From the NCBI RefSeq assembly GCF_947489255.1, contig NZ_CANLCY010000001.1, forward strand, positions 558,001 through 622,000: a DNA stretch of 64,000 nt, given 5' to 3'. Under the pieces are notes generated by a model, which did no database searches, was not told the origin of the DNA, and saw nothing but the letters and a program-made list of their open reading frames with translations. Positions 63,051 through 64,000 of this stretch are shown piece after piece. Source of the stretch: an uncultured Microbacterium sp. (lineage in GTDB: Bacteria; Actinomycetota; Actinomycetes; Actinomycetales; Microbacteriaceae). The position numbers and the translations under genes are program-made. The first letter of the stretch is position 1. Each line of letters opens with the position of its first letter.

Positions 63051-63605
63051 TCAGTCGTGGGAGGCGCGGCGGCGACGGACGACGGCACCGATGCCGACGG
63101 CGGAACCGCCGACGAGGAGGGCGGCACCCGTCAGCCACAGGCCGGTCGTGCTGCCCGCGTCGAAACCGGTGACGGCGAGACCGCCCTGCGCCGGGGCGCT
63201 CGGGGCGCCGATCGGGGTGACGGTGACGCTGGAGTGGAGGACGACGCCGCTGCGCACGCCGGTGAAGGTGAGCGTGTAGACGCCCTTGGCGTTCGCCGGG
63301 AAGTGCACCTGCGCGCGGAGGTTGCCTCCGACGGCTTTGGTTCGCAGCGAGTCGTTGGTCTCGGAAGCGATCGACGCGAGGGTGATGCCCTTCGCTGCGA
63401 CGCCGGTCACCGAGATGGCGATGTCTTCGTCGCCGTCGAAGATCGGGCGGTCGGTCGTGAACGTCGCGGTGCCGTTGGGAGCGACCGTCGACGGCGTCAC
63501 CGAGACCGCGGAGGGGTCGGTGTAGGCGTTGGCGGCCGTGGGGGTCAGCAACGCGGCCGCGGCGAGCGAGAGCGCCGCGACGGCCCGGATGATCGTGGTC
63601 TTCAT
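63051..63605 (-). CDS. Secreted protein with LAxTG-type sorting signal
   Basis: The protein has 184 residues. A Sec signal (IIRAVAALSLAAAALLTPTA, cut after ANA near 27) is followed by an Ig-like beta domain of about 100 residues (SVTPSTVAPNGTATFTTDRP). The C-terminus has LAVTG (143-147), a span (LWLTGAALLVGGSAVGIGAV) and RRRR, a class-E-like sortase anchor. So it is probably attached to the wall. No sortase gene is in the window. ATG 63605 is likely; an in-frame ATG at 63617 is possible. Confidence 0.82.
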   Translation of the reverse strand: MKTTIIRAVAALSLAAAALLTPTAANAYTDPSAVSVTPSTVAPNGTATFTTDRPIFDGDEDIAISVTGVAAKGITLASIASETNDSLRTKAVGGNLRAQVHFPANAKGVYTLTFTGVRSGVVLHSSVTVTPIGAPSAPAQGGLAVTGFDAGSTTGLWLTGAALLVGGSAVGIGAVVRRRRASHD

Positions 63606-63766
63606 GGTGTGCCCCATCTGCTTGGCGTGGTCGAGCCGGTGATCGAAGCGGACGGCGCCGCTCCATGGGGGAGTCTTCCGGAGGAGGCGGACGCGGTGCG
63701 GTGTGTCCCGGTGCCTTTCACGCCGGTCGCCTCCGGACTTCACCCGGAGTCCGCGACCGGTAGCGC

Positions 63767-64000
63767 TCATCCAGCGGACGGACATCCTCCCGCCTCCGGT
63801 TTCTCCCGCGGATCCCGCGTCGGCGTGGCGAGGACGTCGAGGTGGGGGGTCATCGGCATCCGGAGGTCGAGATCCAGGACTCCGGCGTGCCCGGGGGAGA
63901 GGCGCACGGACCACTTCACGACCGTCCGGCCGTCGTGCGTGCCGCCCGCGAAGCCAGGGGTCACGTCGCCGTCGGACGACGTGCGCCGATCGACGACCTC
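63767..64000 (-). CDS. C-terminal fragment of an unidentified protein
   Basis: An open frame continues off the right edge and stops at 63767; 77 codons are inside. The residues include THDGRTVVKWSVRLSPGHAG and LDLDLRMPMTPHLDVLATPT. I do not recognise the family. The start lies outside the window; the GTG at 63964 is probably internal because the frame stays open to the edge. Coding bias fits a real gene, but the call is weak. Confidence 0.4.
   Translation of the reverse strand, partial: EVVDRRTSSDGDVTPGFAGGTHDGRTVVKWSVRLSPGHAGVLDLDLRMPMTPHLDVLATPTRDPREKPEAGGCPSAG

Overview
The window is high-GC actinobacterial DNA, most likely from Microbacterium or a close relative in the Microbacteriaceae. 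The reasons are the gene order secY-adk-map-DsbA-like-infA-rpmJ-rpsM-rpsK-rpoA-rplQ-truA, a TTG-started SecY, alanine/glutamate/lysine-rich tails on L29 and L17, many GTG starts, and dense ATGA/GTGA stop-start overlaps. Genus is an inference; no search could be run.

Layout. (1) 1-137 is the 3' end of tuf, followed by a strong terminator. (2) 391-44406, about 44 kb, is a surface-polysaccharide island lying between tuf and rpsJ, two genes that are close neighbours in many bacteria. (3) 44550-62226 is the ribosomal block: S10 operon, spc operon with secY-adk-map, and the infA-alpha block ending in truA. (4) 62295-64000 holds an EEP-family phosphohydrolase, an LAxTG-type wall protein and the C-terminal end of an unidentified gene.

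The island looks like two polysaccharide systems placed side by side. Cluster A (1364-17530) has an AraC-type regulator, a Wzz/BY-kinase, a flippase, a polymerase, glycosyltransferases, an acetyltransferase, a DUF4012 protein, GtrA, a dolichol-phosphate-sugar-synthase-like GT2, a VanZ-like protein and a GT39-like transferase. Cluster B (17838-41401) has a large secreted heparinase/lyase-type enzyme with carbohydrate-binding modules, an HTTM-oxidoreductase operon, and a long minus-strand operon: BY-kinase, low-molecular-weight phosphatase, beta-helix protein, polymerase, GT4, WecB/TagA-type GT, flippase, pyruvyltransferase and two GT2s. It also has a repeat-bearing membrane protein coupled to a second DUF4012 protein, and a second AraC regulator. 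Each outer end carries an AraC regulator beside a Tat-secreted protein (391-2245 and 40559-42127).

A second theme at the island edges is a set of RiPP-like tailoring genes: a PqqD-like RRE protein with a nucleotidyltransferase (4035-5327), and an HPr-kinase-like/PqqD fusion coupled to a type I signal peptidase (42608-44406). No cyclase, peptidase or obvious short precursor accompanies them. The most interesting reading is that this module modifies or processes the island's secreted proteins or its polysaccharide machinery. No priming sugar-phosphate transferase and no LytR-CpsA-Psr ligase is visible in the window, so those steps must be encoded elsewhere.

No tRNA, rRNA, CRISPR array, transposase or integrase was recognised.
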